Numbered from the stretch's first letter, positions 8,036 to 14,740 are shown. The stretch: 14,956 nucleotides of DNA from Lysobacteraceae bacterium (GCA_017990865.1 JAGNNB010000028.1:1-14956), one strand, 5' to 3'. Notes: generated by a model from the letters alone, not told the origin. Numbers and translations are program-made.

Positions 8036-8793
8036 CCGCACTGCCGCCATCATCGACGAAAAAACTCGGCCTGGTGATCGATCTCGACACCTGCGTGGGC
8101 TGTCACGCCTGCGCGGTGAGCTGCAAACAATGGAATGCGGATGCGGCAGGGCCGGACAGCGAACCCTACGGCGCATCGCCATCGGGCGTGTGGTTCAACC
8201 GCGTGCACAGTTACGACATCGCGCCATCGACGGCCTGCGGCGGTGCGCCCACGCAACCCGCGATGACGCTGCATTTTCCGCGCTCGTGCCTGCATTGCGA
8301 AACGCCGGCCTGCGTTACTGTCTGCCCGACCGGCGCCAGTTTCAAGCGCGCAGAGGATGGCATCGTGCTGATCGACGAGGACAAGTGCATCGGCTGCAAG
8401 TTGTGCAGTTGGGCCTGCCCGTACGGCGCGCGCGAATACAGCGAAACCCAGGGCGTGATGAAAAAATGCACGCTGTGCGTCGATCGCATCTACGACGAAT
8501 CGCTGGCCGAGACAGATCGCCAACCCGCCTGCGTGCAGGCCTGCCCGACGCGCGCACGGCATTTCGGCGATTTGGGCGATCCGGATTCCGAGGTGTCGAA
8601 ACTCGTCGCCGAACGCGGCGGCGTCGCACCAATGCCGGAACTCGGCTACGCACCGGTCAATCGCTATCTCCCGCCGCGTCCGCGCCGCGCGGGCGAAGCC
8701 GACGAAACTGTTGCCGCGCGCGAAGACGAAGCGCTCGACCGCGCCGCATTGCCGCCGCTGTTGCGGTGGCTGGATAAGGTGTTGTCGCGATGA
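8032..8793 (+). CDS. soeB: SoeB-like iron-sulfur subunit with four [4Fe-4S] clusters
   Basis: A 253-residue ferredoxin-type electron-transfer subunit of the DmsB/NrfC/SoeB family. Sixteen cysteines form four cluster motifs: C21/C24/C27/C31, C86/C89/C94/C98, C119/C122/C125/C129 and C146/C149/C167/C171. All four sets are complete and interleave as in the family, so a four-cluster wire from the Mo site to the membrane anchor is expected. There is no signal peptide, so it sits in the cytoplasm with SoeA. ATG 8032 overlaps the transporter stop (ATGA), which fixes the start. The C-terminal 40 residues are charged and variable. The general type is very secure; the exact name depends on the complex being sulfite-oxidising. 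Confidence 0.85.
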   Translation: MTALPPSSTKKLGLVIDLDTCVGCHACAVSCKQWNADAAGPDSEPYGASPSGVWFNRVHSYDIAPSTACGGAPTQPAMTLHFPRSCLHCETPACVTVCPTGASFKRAEDGIVLIDEDKCIGCKLCSWACPYGAREYSETQGVMKKCTLCVDRIYDESLAETDRQPACVQACPTRARHFGDLGDPDSEVSKLVAERGGVAPMPELGYAPVNRYLPPRPRRAGEADETVAAREDEALDRAALPPLLRWLDKVLSR

Positions 8794-8815
8794 ATGCCGC
8801 GATCGGAACGAATTG

Positions 8816-9757
8816 ATGCGTCCCACACTCTCCATCGTCTTGTTCACCACGCTCTCCGGCACCGGCTTCGGCCTATGGTTCTGGATCGCATTGCGCATCG
8901 CGCTGGGCGACCGAGCGGAGTGGTTCGACGGCCTCGGCTGGGCCTTGGGTTTGATCGCGGGCGCGGTGCTGGTCGCGATCGGCACGCTCGCGTCGCTCTG
9001 GCACTTGGGAAAACCCGCGCGGGTGTGGCGCGCATTCTCGCAATGGCGCTCGTCGTGGATGTCGCGCGAAGGCGTCTTCGCGTTGGCGGCATTCGTCGTC
9101 GCGGTCTGCGCGCTCGCAGTTCAATCCGTGTGGATCGAGCTGCCGCAGGAAGCGCTCGTGTTGCGGTTCGTCGCCGCAACGCTTGCGCTACTGTGCGTCG
9201 CCGCGGTTTACAACACCGCGATGATCTACGCCTCGCTCGTGCCGATTCCGGCATGGCGGCATCGTTTGGTCGTGCCGGCGTATCTGTCGTTCGCCGCGTT
9301 GGGCGGCGGCATTCTGTTCGGCCCGTTCGCGGGCACCACGCTCGATGTTCCCGCGCTCGCGAATGCGGGTGTCGTCGTCGGCGCGTTCGCGCTGTGGGCG
9401 ATCAAACGGCGCTATTGGCGCGATATCGATCGTACGCCGCTGCCGCACGACACCGGCGATGCCGTCAGTTTGCCCGGCCGTCGCGTCTCGACGTTCGAGC
9501 GCCCGCACACCGAAGCGAATTTCGTCGTGCGCGAAATGGTGTTCGTGTTCGCGCGGAAGCATGCTTTGAGATTGCGGATCATCGCGAGCGTTTTGTTCGC
9601 GGGTATGCCGGCGCTGTGTGCGGTATTCGCGTGGTGGCTGCCGCAGGGCGGGGGCGCGCTGCTGTGGACTGCCGCGGTGGCGTTCCAGCTCGGCGCGATG
9701 ATCGAACGTTGGTTGTTCTTCGCAGAAGCGAAGCATGTGGTGGCGTTGTATTACTGA
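8816..9757 (+). CDS. soeC: SoeC-like DmsC-family membrane anchor subunit
   Basis: A 313-residue polytopic membrane protein of the DmsC (DMSO reductase anchor) family, with about eight hydrophobic segments. The family signature begins HLGKPARVWRAF (63-74) and continues through QWRSSWMSREG to residue 86. This subunit receives electrons from SoeB and reacts with quinone at the membrane. The ATG at 8816 follows the soeB stop by 22 bases and has GGAA about nine bases upstream; the in-frame TTG one codon earlier is a less likely start. It is the last gene of the operon and is followed by an accessory patch with no recognisable strong terminator, other than the attC-like hairpin downstream. Confidence 0.85.
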   Translation: MRPTLSIVLFTTLSGTGFGLWFWIALRIALGDRAEWFDGLGWALGLIAGAVLVAIGTLASLWHLGKPARVWRAFSQWRSSWMSREGVFALAAFVVAVCALAVQSVWIELPQEALVLRFVAATLALLCVAAVYNTAMIYASLVPIPAWRHRLVVPAYLSFAALGGGILFGPFAGTTLDVPALANAGVVVGAFALWAIKRRYWRDIDRTPLPHDTGDAVSLPGRRVSTFERPHTEANFVVREMVFVFARKHALRLRIIASVLFAGMPALCAVFAWWLPQGGGALLWTAAVAFQLGAMIERWLFFAEAKHVVALYY

Positions 9758-9823
9758 CGGCTAAAGCTCTAAATGCCTGCTCGAAATCGCGACCCGTCGC
9801 ATCGTTCGCAGTACCGTTTTACG

Positions 9824-9882
9824 GTCTAACGCTGAATTACTCCAGGCCGCGAAGCGGTGTCGGCTTGAATGAATCGTTAGCT
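9824..9882 (-). other. attC-like recombination site (59-base element)
   Basis: The site is 59 bp long and imperfectly palindromic. On the minus strand it begins AGCTAAC (one mismatch to RYYYAAC) and continues ATTCATTCAAGCCGAC, a loop region CCGCTTCGCGG and TAATTCAGC, ending with GTTAGAC, a perfect GTTRRRY core. From memory the left arm and loop are nearly the same as the aadA-type integron attC. It lies directly at the 3' end of a small gene, whose TAA stop falls inside the first core, as in integron cassettes. The conserved arm gives the minus-strand orientation. Confidence 0.75.
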
Positions 9883-10114
9883 CTCGCCGGCATGAACGCG
9901 TTGAGCTCCAGCACGGTCAGCCTTAGCTTTGACGACCGCGCCCACGCCGCACAGAACAGCGACGACAAGAGGCACGTAACCCAATGTGCTGCCCTGCGAC
10001 AGCATGGCGCCCGCCGCGATCAGTGCGCAACAGGCAACGAGTGCGAATTGCGTCGCGGTAAGACGTTTGAGATGTTGCATTACGGAATCTCCATGATCAT
10101 TTTGTGAGGCCTAA
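9830..10114 (-). mobile_element. Single integron-type gene cassette (small ORF plus attC)
   Basis: Read on the minus strand, the unit begins at a CTTAGGC (10115-10109) that differs by one base from a GTTRRRY core, continues TTAGGCCTCACAAAAT, then carries a good ribosome-binding site, a 67-codon gene and the attC-like site ending GTTAGAC. The predicted excised unit is 285 bp, a typical size for a small cassette. No integrase gene or second clear attC lies in the window, so this looks like a stray or relict cassette, not a functional array. The attC is well supported; the left boundary less so. Confidence 0.6.
9877..10080 (-). CDS. Small two-helix membrane protein, gene-cassette encoded
   Basis: A 67-residue hypothetical protein I do not recognise. 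It has a basic N-terminus (K5, R6), a hydrophobic helix at about 11-29, a short turn with Gly/Ser, a second helix at about 34-52, and a basic tail (K52, K54, R57). A two-pass inner-membrane hairpin with both ends in the cytoplasm is predicted. GGAGA lies seven bases before the ATG at 10080 (minus strand), a convincing start. The TAA stop is embedded in the first core of the attC-like site, the usual arrangement for integron cassettes, which often encode small proteins of unknown function. No role can be assigned. Confidence 0.65.
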   Translation of the reverse strand: MQHLKRLTATQFALVACCALIAAGAMLSQGSTLGYVPLVVAVLCGVGAVVKAKADRAGAQRVHAGES

Positions 10115-10190
10115 GAACCTGTTCAATCTCTTCTTACGGCTTGTGCAACCACATAGAACCGCGCCGTTTCTGTACGTCGGCTTGATCATT

Positions 10191-10234
10191 CCCCTCCCTT
10201 TCGCGTAGCGAAGGAGAGGGTTAGGGAGGGGTTG
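10191..10234 (+). repeat. Dispersed GC-rich palindromic repeat, direct copy
   Basis: A CCCCTCCCTTTCGCG..GCGAAGG hairpin followed by GGTTAGGGAGGGGTTG. It has the same architecture and most of the same bases as the copy at 4156-4200 inside soeA. It could also act as a hairpin in RNA. Confidence 0.8.
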
Positions 10235-10255
10235 TGAACGCCTCTCGGCCCTTCT

Positions 10256-10301
10256 ACCCCCTCCCAACCTCCCCCTGCGCTACGCGCAAGGGGAGGAGGT
10301 C
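10256..10301 (-). repeat. Dispersed GC-rich palindromic repeat, inverted copy
   Basis: On the minus strand it reads CTCCTCCCCTTGCGCG then TAGCGCAGGGGGAGGTTGGG, the same family as 10191-10234 in opposite orientation. The two copies face each other and could pair into a large cruciform or RNA stem. Confidence 0.8.
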
Positions 10302-10326
10302 TCCTCGGAAAGATTTTGAACAGGCT

Positions 10327-11262
10327 CTACGGCCGTATCGATTCGTGAACGATGAACTCGCCCGCACCAAGATCCAACAACTGTTGCGCCACCCGCTTGC
10401 CCAGCGCTTCCGGCTCATCGCCGAACGCCGCGCTGCGCACCGCGCGGCCGTCCGCGGCGGAACCGACCAACCCGGACAAATGCATACCACCGCCATCGCA
10501 CAGTTCCGCGAACGCCGCCACCGGCACTTGGCAACTGCCGTGCAGGGTGCGGTTCATCGCGCGCTCCGCCTCGACGCAAATTCGCGTCTGCGCGTGATCC
10601 AGCGCCGCGAACAGCGCGCGCGTCGCTGCATCATCGTCGCGGCATTCCACCGCGATCGCGCCTTGCGCGGGCGCGGGCAACCATGCGGGCGTATCCAGGC
10701 GCGAGCGAATGCGCGACTCGAACCCGAGCCGCTGCAAACCCGCGCATGCAAGCACGATGGCGTCGTAGTCGCCGGCATCGAGTTTGGCTAGCCGTGTGTT
10801 GACGTTGCCGCGCAGGTCGGCGAGCTGCAGATCGGGCCGCAACGCACGCAATTGCGCTTGGCGTCGCAGCGAAGAGGTGCCGACGCGCGCGCCCTGCGGC
10901 AACGCGTCGATGTCGTCGTAGCGGTTGCTGACGAAAGCGTCGGCGGGGTCGGCGCGTTTGAGGATCGCCGGCAGCGCGAACGGGCCGTCCAATTCCATCG
11001 GCACGTCTTTCAGAGAATGCACGGCGCAATCGGCTTCGCCGCGCAGCATCGCCTGCTCCAATTCCTTGAGGAACAAGCCTTTGCCGCCCACCGCGGCCAG
11101 CGAGCGATCCAGTACTTCGTCGCCGCGCGTGGACAGCGGCACGAACTCGACGGTCAGCGTCGGATGCAGCTCGCGCAGACGCGCGGCGACGTGTTCGGTC
11201 TGCCACATCGCGAGCGGGCTTTTGCGAGTGGCGATGCGCAGGGTGCGGGACGTTTCGGACAT
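10327..11262 (-). CDS. hemC: Hydroxymethylbilane synthase (porphobilinogen deaminase)
   Basis: A 311-residue, full-length cytoplasmic enzyme that joins four porphobilinogen units into hydroxymethylbilane in haem/sirohaem synthesis. Motifs: [14 protein letters not shown] (8-21), STRGDEV (44-50), [11 protein letters not shown] (59-69), HSLKDVP (82-88, with catalytic D86), [10 protein letters not shown] (128-137), [13 protein letters not shown] (150-162), [13 protein letters not shown] (196-208) and [10 protein letters not shown] (241-250). C244 is the dipyrromethane cofactor attachment site; D86 and C244 correspond to E. coli D84 and C242. The start ATG at 11262 fits homology, although the ribosome-binding site is weak. 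It is divergent from recQ across 87 bases. The usual partner hemD is not downstream; the repeat element begins at its stop codon (TAG, 10327-10329). Confidence 0.97.
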   Translation of the reverse strand: MSETSRTLRIATRKSPLAMWQTEHVAARLRELHPTLTVEFVPLSTRGDEVLDRSLAAVGGKGLFLKELEQAMLRGEADCAVHSLKDVPMELDGPFALPAILKRADPADAFVSNRYDDIDALPQGARVGTSSLRRQAQLRALRPDLQLADLRGNVNTRLAKLDAGDYDAIVLACAGLQRLGFESRIRSRLDTPAWLPAPAQGAIAVECRDDDAATRALFAALDHAQTRICVEAERAMNRTLHGSCQVPVAAFAELCDGGGMHLSGLVGSAADGRAVRSAAFGDEPEALGKRVAQQLLDLGAGEFIVHESIRP

Positions 11263-11349
11263 GCGCGCAGTATCTCATGAGGAGCGACGTGGGCTTCAAG
11301 CGACCCGCCTCCCACATGCCGCACGCGCAAACGGCCCGGCTGCTACCCT
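11263..11349. promoter_or_regulatory. Divergent intergenic region hemC/recQ
   Basis: These 87 bases separate two divergent starts and so should hold both promoters. I see no convincing -35/-10 pair or strong Shine-Dalgarno for either gene. TACCCT immediately before the recQ ATG resembles a -10 box but is too close to the start for a leadered transcript. Confidence 0.4.
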
Positions 11350-13176
11350 ATGCGCATGCAGGCCTCTCCCCACGACCTGCTGCGCCGCGTCTTCGGCCAC
11401 GACGACTTCCGCGGCCAGCAGCGCGCCATCATCGAACACCTCGCCGACGGCGGCGACGCGCTGGTGCTGATGCCCACCGGCGGCGGCAAGTCGCTGTGCT
11501 ATCAGATTCCCGCCCTGCTGCGCGCGGGCGTGGGCCTGGTGATCTCGCCGCTGATCGCGCTGATGCAGGATCAAGTCGAAGCGCTGCGGCAGTTCGGCGT
11601 GTGCGCCGAATTCCTGAACTCCACGCTCGACGCCGCGTCCGCCGCGCGCATTGAACGCGCGCTGTTGGCCGACGAATTGGACGTGCTGTACGTCGCGCCG
11701 GAGCGTTTGCTCACGCCGCGATTCCTCGCTCTGCTCGATGCTTTGTACGAACGCCGCCGGATCGCGTTGTTCGCCATCGACGAAGCGCACTGCGTGTCGC
11801 AATGGGGCCACGATTTCCGCCCGGAATATCGCGAACTGACGGTGTTGCACGAACGCTGGCCGGACGTGCCGCGGATCGCGCTGACCGCCACCGCCGACCC
11901 GCCGACGCAGCGCGAAATCGCTGAGCGCTTGCGCCTGGAAGACGCGCGCTGGTTCGTCAGTTCCTTCGATCGGCCGAACATCCGCTACACCGTCGTGCAG
12001 AAAGACAACGGTCGTCGACAATTGCTGGAATTTCTCGGCGCGCATCGCGACGAAGCCGGCATCGTCTATGCGCTGTCGCGACGCAAAGTCGAGGAAATCG
12101 CCGAATTTCTCGCCGGTCACGGCTTCAAGGCCTTGCCGTATCACGCGGGGCTCGGCGCCGATGTCCGCGCGACGAATCAACGTCGCTTTCTGCGCGAAGA
12201 GGCGGTGGTGATGGTGGCCACCATCGCGTTCGGCATGGGCATCGACAAACCCGATGTGCGTTTCGTCGCGCATATCGATTTGCCGAAATCGCTCGAAGGC
12301 TACTACCAGGAAACCGGCCGCGCGGGCCGCGACGGCGAACCTGCAGAGGCGTGGCTGTGTTACGGCTTGGGCGATCTGGTGCTGCTCAAGCAGATGATCG
12401 AACAATCCGAAGCCGGCGAAGAACGCAAACGCCTGGAACGCCGCAAGCTCGATCAACTGCTCGGCTATTGCGAATCCCTGCGTTGCCGGCGCCAAGTACT
12501 GCTGGACGGCTTCGGCGAAACCTACCCCGAACCTTGCGGCAACTGCGACAACTGCCTCACGCCCGCCGCCACTTGGGACGCGACGCTCGCCGCGCGCAAG
12601 GCGCTGAGCTGCGTGTATCGCACCGGACAACGCTTCGGCGCCGCGCATCTGATCGACGTATTGCGCGGCGGCGAGGGCGAAAAAATTCGCCAATTCGGCC
12701 ACGACCGGCTCAGCACCTACGGCATCGGCGCCGATCTCGACGCGAAAACCTGGCGCGGCGTGTTTCGCCAACTCGTCGCCGCGGGTTTGCTCGATGTCGA
12801 TGCCGAAGGCTACGGCGGCCTGCGCCTCACCGACGCCAGCCGCGGCGTGTTGACCGGCGGCAATACCGTCTTCCTCCGCAAAGACCCAGTGACGACCTCG
12901 CGCCGCGGCGCGCCAGCGGGCGACCGCCCACGCAGCGGCGTCCCCGTACCTCCCGAAGCGCTACCGCTGTTCCAAGCGCTACGCGAAATGCGCGCGCGCC
13001 TCGCGAAAGAACAAAACGTCCCGGCGTACGTCATTTTTCACGACAGCACCCTGAGAGAAATCGCCGAACATCGGCCCGAAACGCTGCACGACCTCGCCCG
13101 CATCGGCGGCATCGGCGGCGCGAAATTGGAGCGGTATGGGGAGGCGGTGATGGGGGTGGTGCGGGGAGCGGGGTAA
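11350..13176 (+). CDS. recQ: ATP-dependent 3'-5' DNA helicase RecQ
   Basis: A 608-residue RecQ of normal length. Order: FRGQQRAII (20-28, motif 0), MPTGGGKS Walker A (41-48, K47), [10 protein letters not shown] (66-75), DEAH (144-147) with [11 protein letters not shown] (150-160), LTATA (178-182), then the second RecA-like lobe with [13 protein letters not shown] (292-304) and [10 protein letters not shown] (320-329, arginine finger). Zinc cysteines C379, C396, C399 and C402 match the E. coli set C380/C397/C400/C403. A winged helix (about 410-500) and a C-terminal HRDC domain (about 531-608) complete it. It unwinds forked and recombination intermediates in repair. ATG 11350 is used; ATG 11356 is also possible. 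A polar, poorly conserved linker (about 508-535) precedes HRDC. Confidence 0.97.
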   Translation: MRMQASPHDLLRRVFGHDDFRGQQRAIIEHLADGGDALVLMPTGGGKSLCYQIPALLRAGVGLVISPLIALMQDQVEALRQFGVCAEFLNSTLDAASAARIERALLADELDVLYVAPERLLTPRFLALLDALYERRRIALFAIDEAHCVSQWGHDFRPEYRELTVLHERWPDVPRIALTATADPPTQREIAERLRLEDARWFVSSFDRPNIRYTVVQKDNGRRQLLEFLGAHRDEAGIVYALSRRKVEEIAEFLAGHGFKALPYHAGLGADVRATNQRRFLREEAVVMVATIAFGMGIDKPDVRFVAHIDLPKSLEGYYQETGRAGRDGEPAEAWLCYGLGDLVLLKQMIEQSEAGEERKRLERRKLDQLLGYCESLRCRRQVLLDGFGETYPEPCGNCDNCLTPAATWDATLAARKALSCVYRTGQRFGAAHLIDVLRGGEGEKIRQFGHDRLSTYGIGADLDAKTWRGVFRQLVAAGLLDVDAEGYGGLRLTDASRGVLTGGNTVFLRKDPVTTSRRGAPAGDRPRSGVPVPPEALPLFQALREMRARLAKEQNVPAYVIFHDSTLREIAEHRPETLHDLARIGGIGGAKLERYGEAVMGVVRGAG

Positions 13177-13263
13177 TCGGACAAGACGTTTCCGATAAAT
13201 CGAAGTACACCATCGTCACACTCCGATTCACTCCTTCGCCGTCATCCGCCAACTCGCCCTCAC

Positions 13264-13289
13264 CGTCATCCCGGCGAACGCCGGGATCC
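13264..13289 (+). repeat. 26-bp inverted repeat, left copy, flanking the GIY-YIG gene
   Basis: This copy is identical to the reverse complement of 13614-13639 over 26 bases. It contains its own CCCGGCG-aa-CGCCGGG hairpin, so it could also end recQ and GIY-YIG transcripts. It resembles the GTCATCCCGGCGAACGCCGG-type dispersed repeats common in proteobacteria. Confidence 0.9.
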
Positions 13290-13295
13290 AGCCAT

Positions 13296-13583
13296 TTAAA
13301 CAATCGACGGATACAAATCCTTCCATTCGCGGTTCGCCTGTTCGATCAAATCGATTTTCCACGCCCGCCTCCACTCCTTGATCGCACGCTCCCGCGCGAT
13401 CGCTTCGTGCATGCGCTCGTGCTGTTCGTACCAGACAAGCGTGTGGGCGCCGTAACGCTTCGTAAAGCCATCGATCAGATCGTTTTTATGCTGCCAGACG
13501 CGTTGCGGCAGATCGGACGTGGCGCCGACATACAGCGTGCCGCGATAGCGGCTGGCGAGAATGTAGACACAGGGCTGTTTCAT
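13296..13583 (-). CDS. Single-domain GIY-YIG family nuclease
   Basis: A 95-residue stand-alone GIY-YIG domain of the UPF0213/URI type. The first strand is VYILAS (Y7) in place of GIY and the second LYVG (Y18-G20) in place of YIG. The expected active-site residues follow: R28 in QRVWQHKND, E65 in IARERAIKEW and N84 in ANREWKDLY, so the catalytic set looks complete. Homologues are often annotated 'excinuclease ABC subunit C-like' or 'GIY-YIG nuclease'; cellular role is unknown. The ATG at 13583 is preceded by GGGTG at short spacing. The gene ends seven bases inside the left repeat and starts about 30 bases inside the right repeat, so the repeats enclose almost nothing but this gene. Confidence 0.88.
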   Translation of the reverse strand: MKQPCVYILASRYRGTLYVGATSDLPQRVWQHKNDLIDGFTKRYGAHTLVWYEQHERMHEAIARERAIKEWRRAWKIDLIEQANREWKDLYPSIV

Positions 13584-13613
13584 TCACCCAGCATGCCGCG
13601 AAGATCGAAAGCG

Positions 13614-13639
13614 GGATCCCGGCGTTCGCCGGGATGACG
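13614..13639 (-). repeat. 26-bp inverted repeat, right copy, flanking the GIY-YIG gene
   Basis: This is the exact reverse complement of 13264-13289. Matching stops at both sides of the 26 bases. With the left copy it brackets a 376-bp unit (13264-13639) holding only the GIY-YIG gene. Confidence 0.9.
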
Positions 13640-13702
13640 AGTGGGAACATGTCGTGAAGTATGGTCAGAGGCTTCTGACGCGCTCGCTTTCCAAACACTC
13701 GC

Positions 13703-13733
13703 AGGGTGGGTTGACCGCAGCGAAGCCCACCGT
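13703..13733 (+). repeat. GGGTGGGTT..AAGCCCACC dispersed repeat, copy 1
   Basis: An imperfect hairpin: AGGGTGGGTTGACCGCAGCG followed by AAGCCCACC. It is similar to the reverse complement of 13814-13848. Repeats of this form are widespread between genes in xanthomonads and betaproteobacteria. Confidence 0.7.
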
Positions 13734-13813
13734 TCTTGTTACGAATCACCGTACGGCTCGAAGTCGCAACGCATCGGCTTCGCTCATTGCCCCCCCTATC
13801 ACAGAAACATGGC

Positions 13814-13848
13814 GATGGTGGGGTTCGCTGCGCTCACCGCCACCCTAC
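13814..13848 (-). repeat. GTAGGGTGG..CCCACC dispersed repeat, copy 2, overlapping the algR stop
   Basis: On the minus strand it reads GTAGGGTGGCGGTGAGCGCA then GCGAACCCCACCATC, similar to copy 1. The TAG stop of the regulator gene (13845-13847) lies within it, so the repeat supplies the end of the gene or inserted just at it. It may serve as a terminator hairpin. Confidence 0.7.
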
Positions 13849-14591
13849 AGGTGTTTGATGAACTCGCGGAGTTGCGGGACGCAGCGGCGGCTGACGTCGA
13901 GGGGTTTGTCGCCGTGTTTGAGCACCGCTTCGATGCGGCCGTCGCCGCTGCGGCGCAGTTCGGTGAGTTCTTCGCGGGCGACGAGGCAGTTGCGGTGGAT
14001 GCGGACGAAGCTGCCGGCGAATTCGGTTTCCAGGGATTTGAGCGATTCTTCGATCAGATCCTCGCCGCGGGCATGGTGCACCACGACGTATTTTTCTTCG
14101 GCCTGCAGGTAGCGCACGTCTTCGATCGGGATCAGGCGCAGGCTGCCGCGCAGGCGGGCGCATAGATGGGTGCGGCGTTTTTCGGCGCCGCTGCCGTTGG
14201 TGGCGTCGCCGTCGGCGCGCGGGGCGCGGCCGGCGATGAAGGTGCGGGCGCGATCGAGCGCGGCGGCGAGGCGCTCGCGACGCACGGGCTTGACCAAGTA
14301 ATCGACGGCGGCGGCCTCGTAGGCCGAAAGCGCGTGTTCGTCGTAGGCGGTGCAGAACACCACGGCAGGGCGGGGGTTCGTCTCGGCGAGGCGGCGCGCG
14401 GCTTCCAGGCCGTCCATGCCGGGCATGGCGATATCCAGCAGCACCACATCCGGGGCGTGTTCGTCGCAGGCGCGCAAGGCCTCTTCGCCGTCGCCGGCCT
14501 CGGCCACCAGGGTCATGTCCGCGTGTTCCGCGAGCAGCGCGCGCAGGCGCTCGCGGGCGATCGGTTCGTCATCGGCGATGAGGACTTTCAC
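13845..14591 (-). CDS. algR: LytTR-family response regulator, AlgR-like
   Basis: A 248-residue regulator, the same length as Pseudomonas AlgR. The receiver domain (1-120) has acidic D7/D8, the phospho-acceptor D53 in VLLDIAMPGMDG, T81 and K101 (VKPV). After a variable linker (about 120-142) comes a LytTR DNA-binding domain (about 143-246) with IEDVRYLQAEEKYVVV, ESLKSLE and FVRIHRNCLV. It should bind DNA when phosphorylated and control surface functions (twitching motility, exopolysaccharide) as in Pseudomonas. The start codon is GTG (14589-14591) with no strong Shine-Dalgarno. No sensor kinase (algZ/fimS) is adjacent; the upstream gene is an esterase, 149 bases away on the same strand. hemC, its neighbour in Pseudomonas, lies beyond recQ and the GIY-YIG unit. 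Confidence 0.85.
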   Translation of the reverse strand: MKVLIADDEPIARERLRALLAEHADMTLVAEAGDGEEALRACDEHAPDVVLLDIAMPGMDGLEAARRLAETNPRPAVVFCTAYDEHALSAYEAAAVDYLVKPVRRERLAAALDRARTFIAGRAPRADGDATNGSGAEKRRTHLCARLRGSLRLIPIEDVRYLQAEEKYVVVHHARGEDLIEESLKSLETEFAGSFVRIHRNCLVAREELTELRRSGDGRIEAVLKHGDKPLDVSRRCVPQLREFIKHL

Positions 14592-14740
14592 GGCGGGCGG
14601 GCGTCTCGGTTCGGCGGCGGGCTTCGAAGCGGTTCTCGAACGGCTTTCGATACGTTGTCTAGAACGTTAGACGCATACTAGCCCCGGTCCCGGCCGCGGT
14701 CATCCGGCGATGCAGCAGACGCGAGCGCGCCCGGCGGGTC

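Larger units (their letters stand above)
10114..10328. mobile_element. MITE-like repeat element with imperfect terminal inverted repeats
   Basis: The left end AGAACCTGTTCAATCTCTT (from 10114) matches the reverse complement of the right end, AGAGCCTGTTCAAAATCTTT (ending at 10328), at 16 of the first 19 positions. Between them are two oppositely oriented copies of a GC-rich palindrome and no gene. CTA occurs just outside the left end (10111-10113) and at 10327-10329, possibly a short target duplication. The form, small and non-coding with terminal repeats, suits a MITE mobilised by an unseen transposase. The right end overlaps the hemC stop codon. Origin is inferred. Confidence 0.55.

Noticed and set aside
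13641..14681. Plus-strand open frames across the algR region
   Set aside because: They mirror the minus-strand AlgR gene and have Ala/Arg/Gly-rich composition with no recognisable domain.
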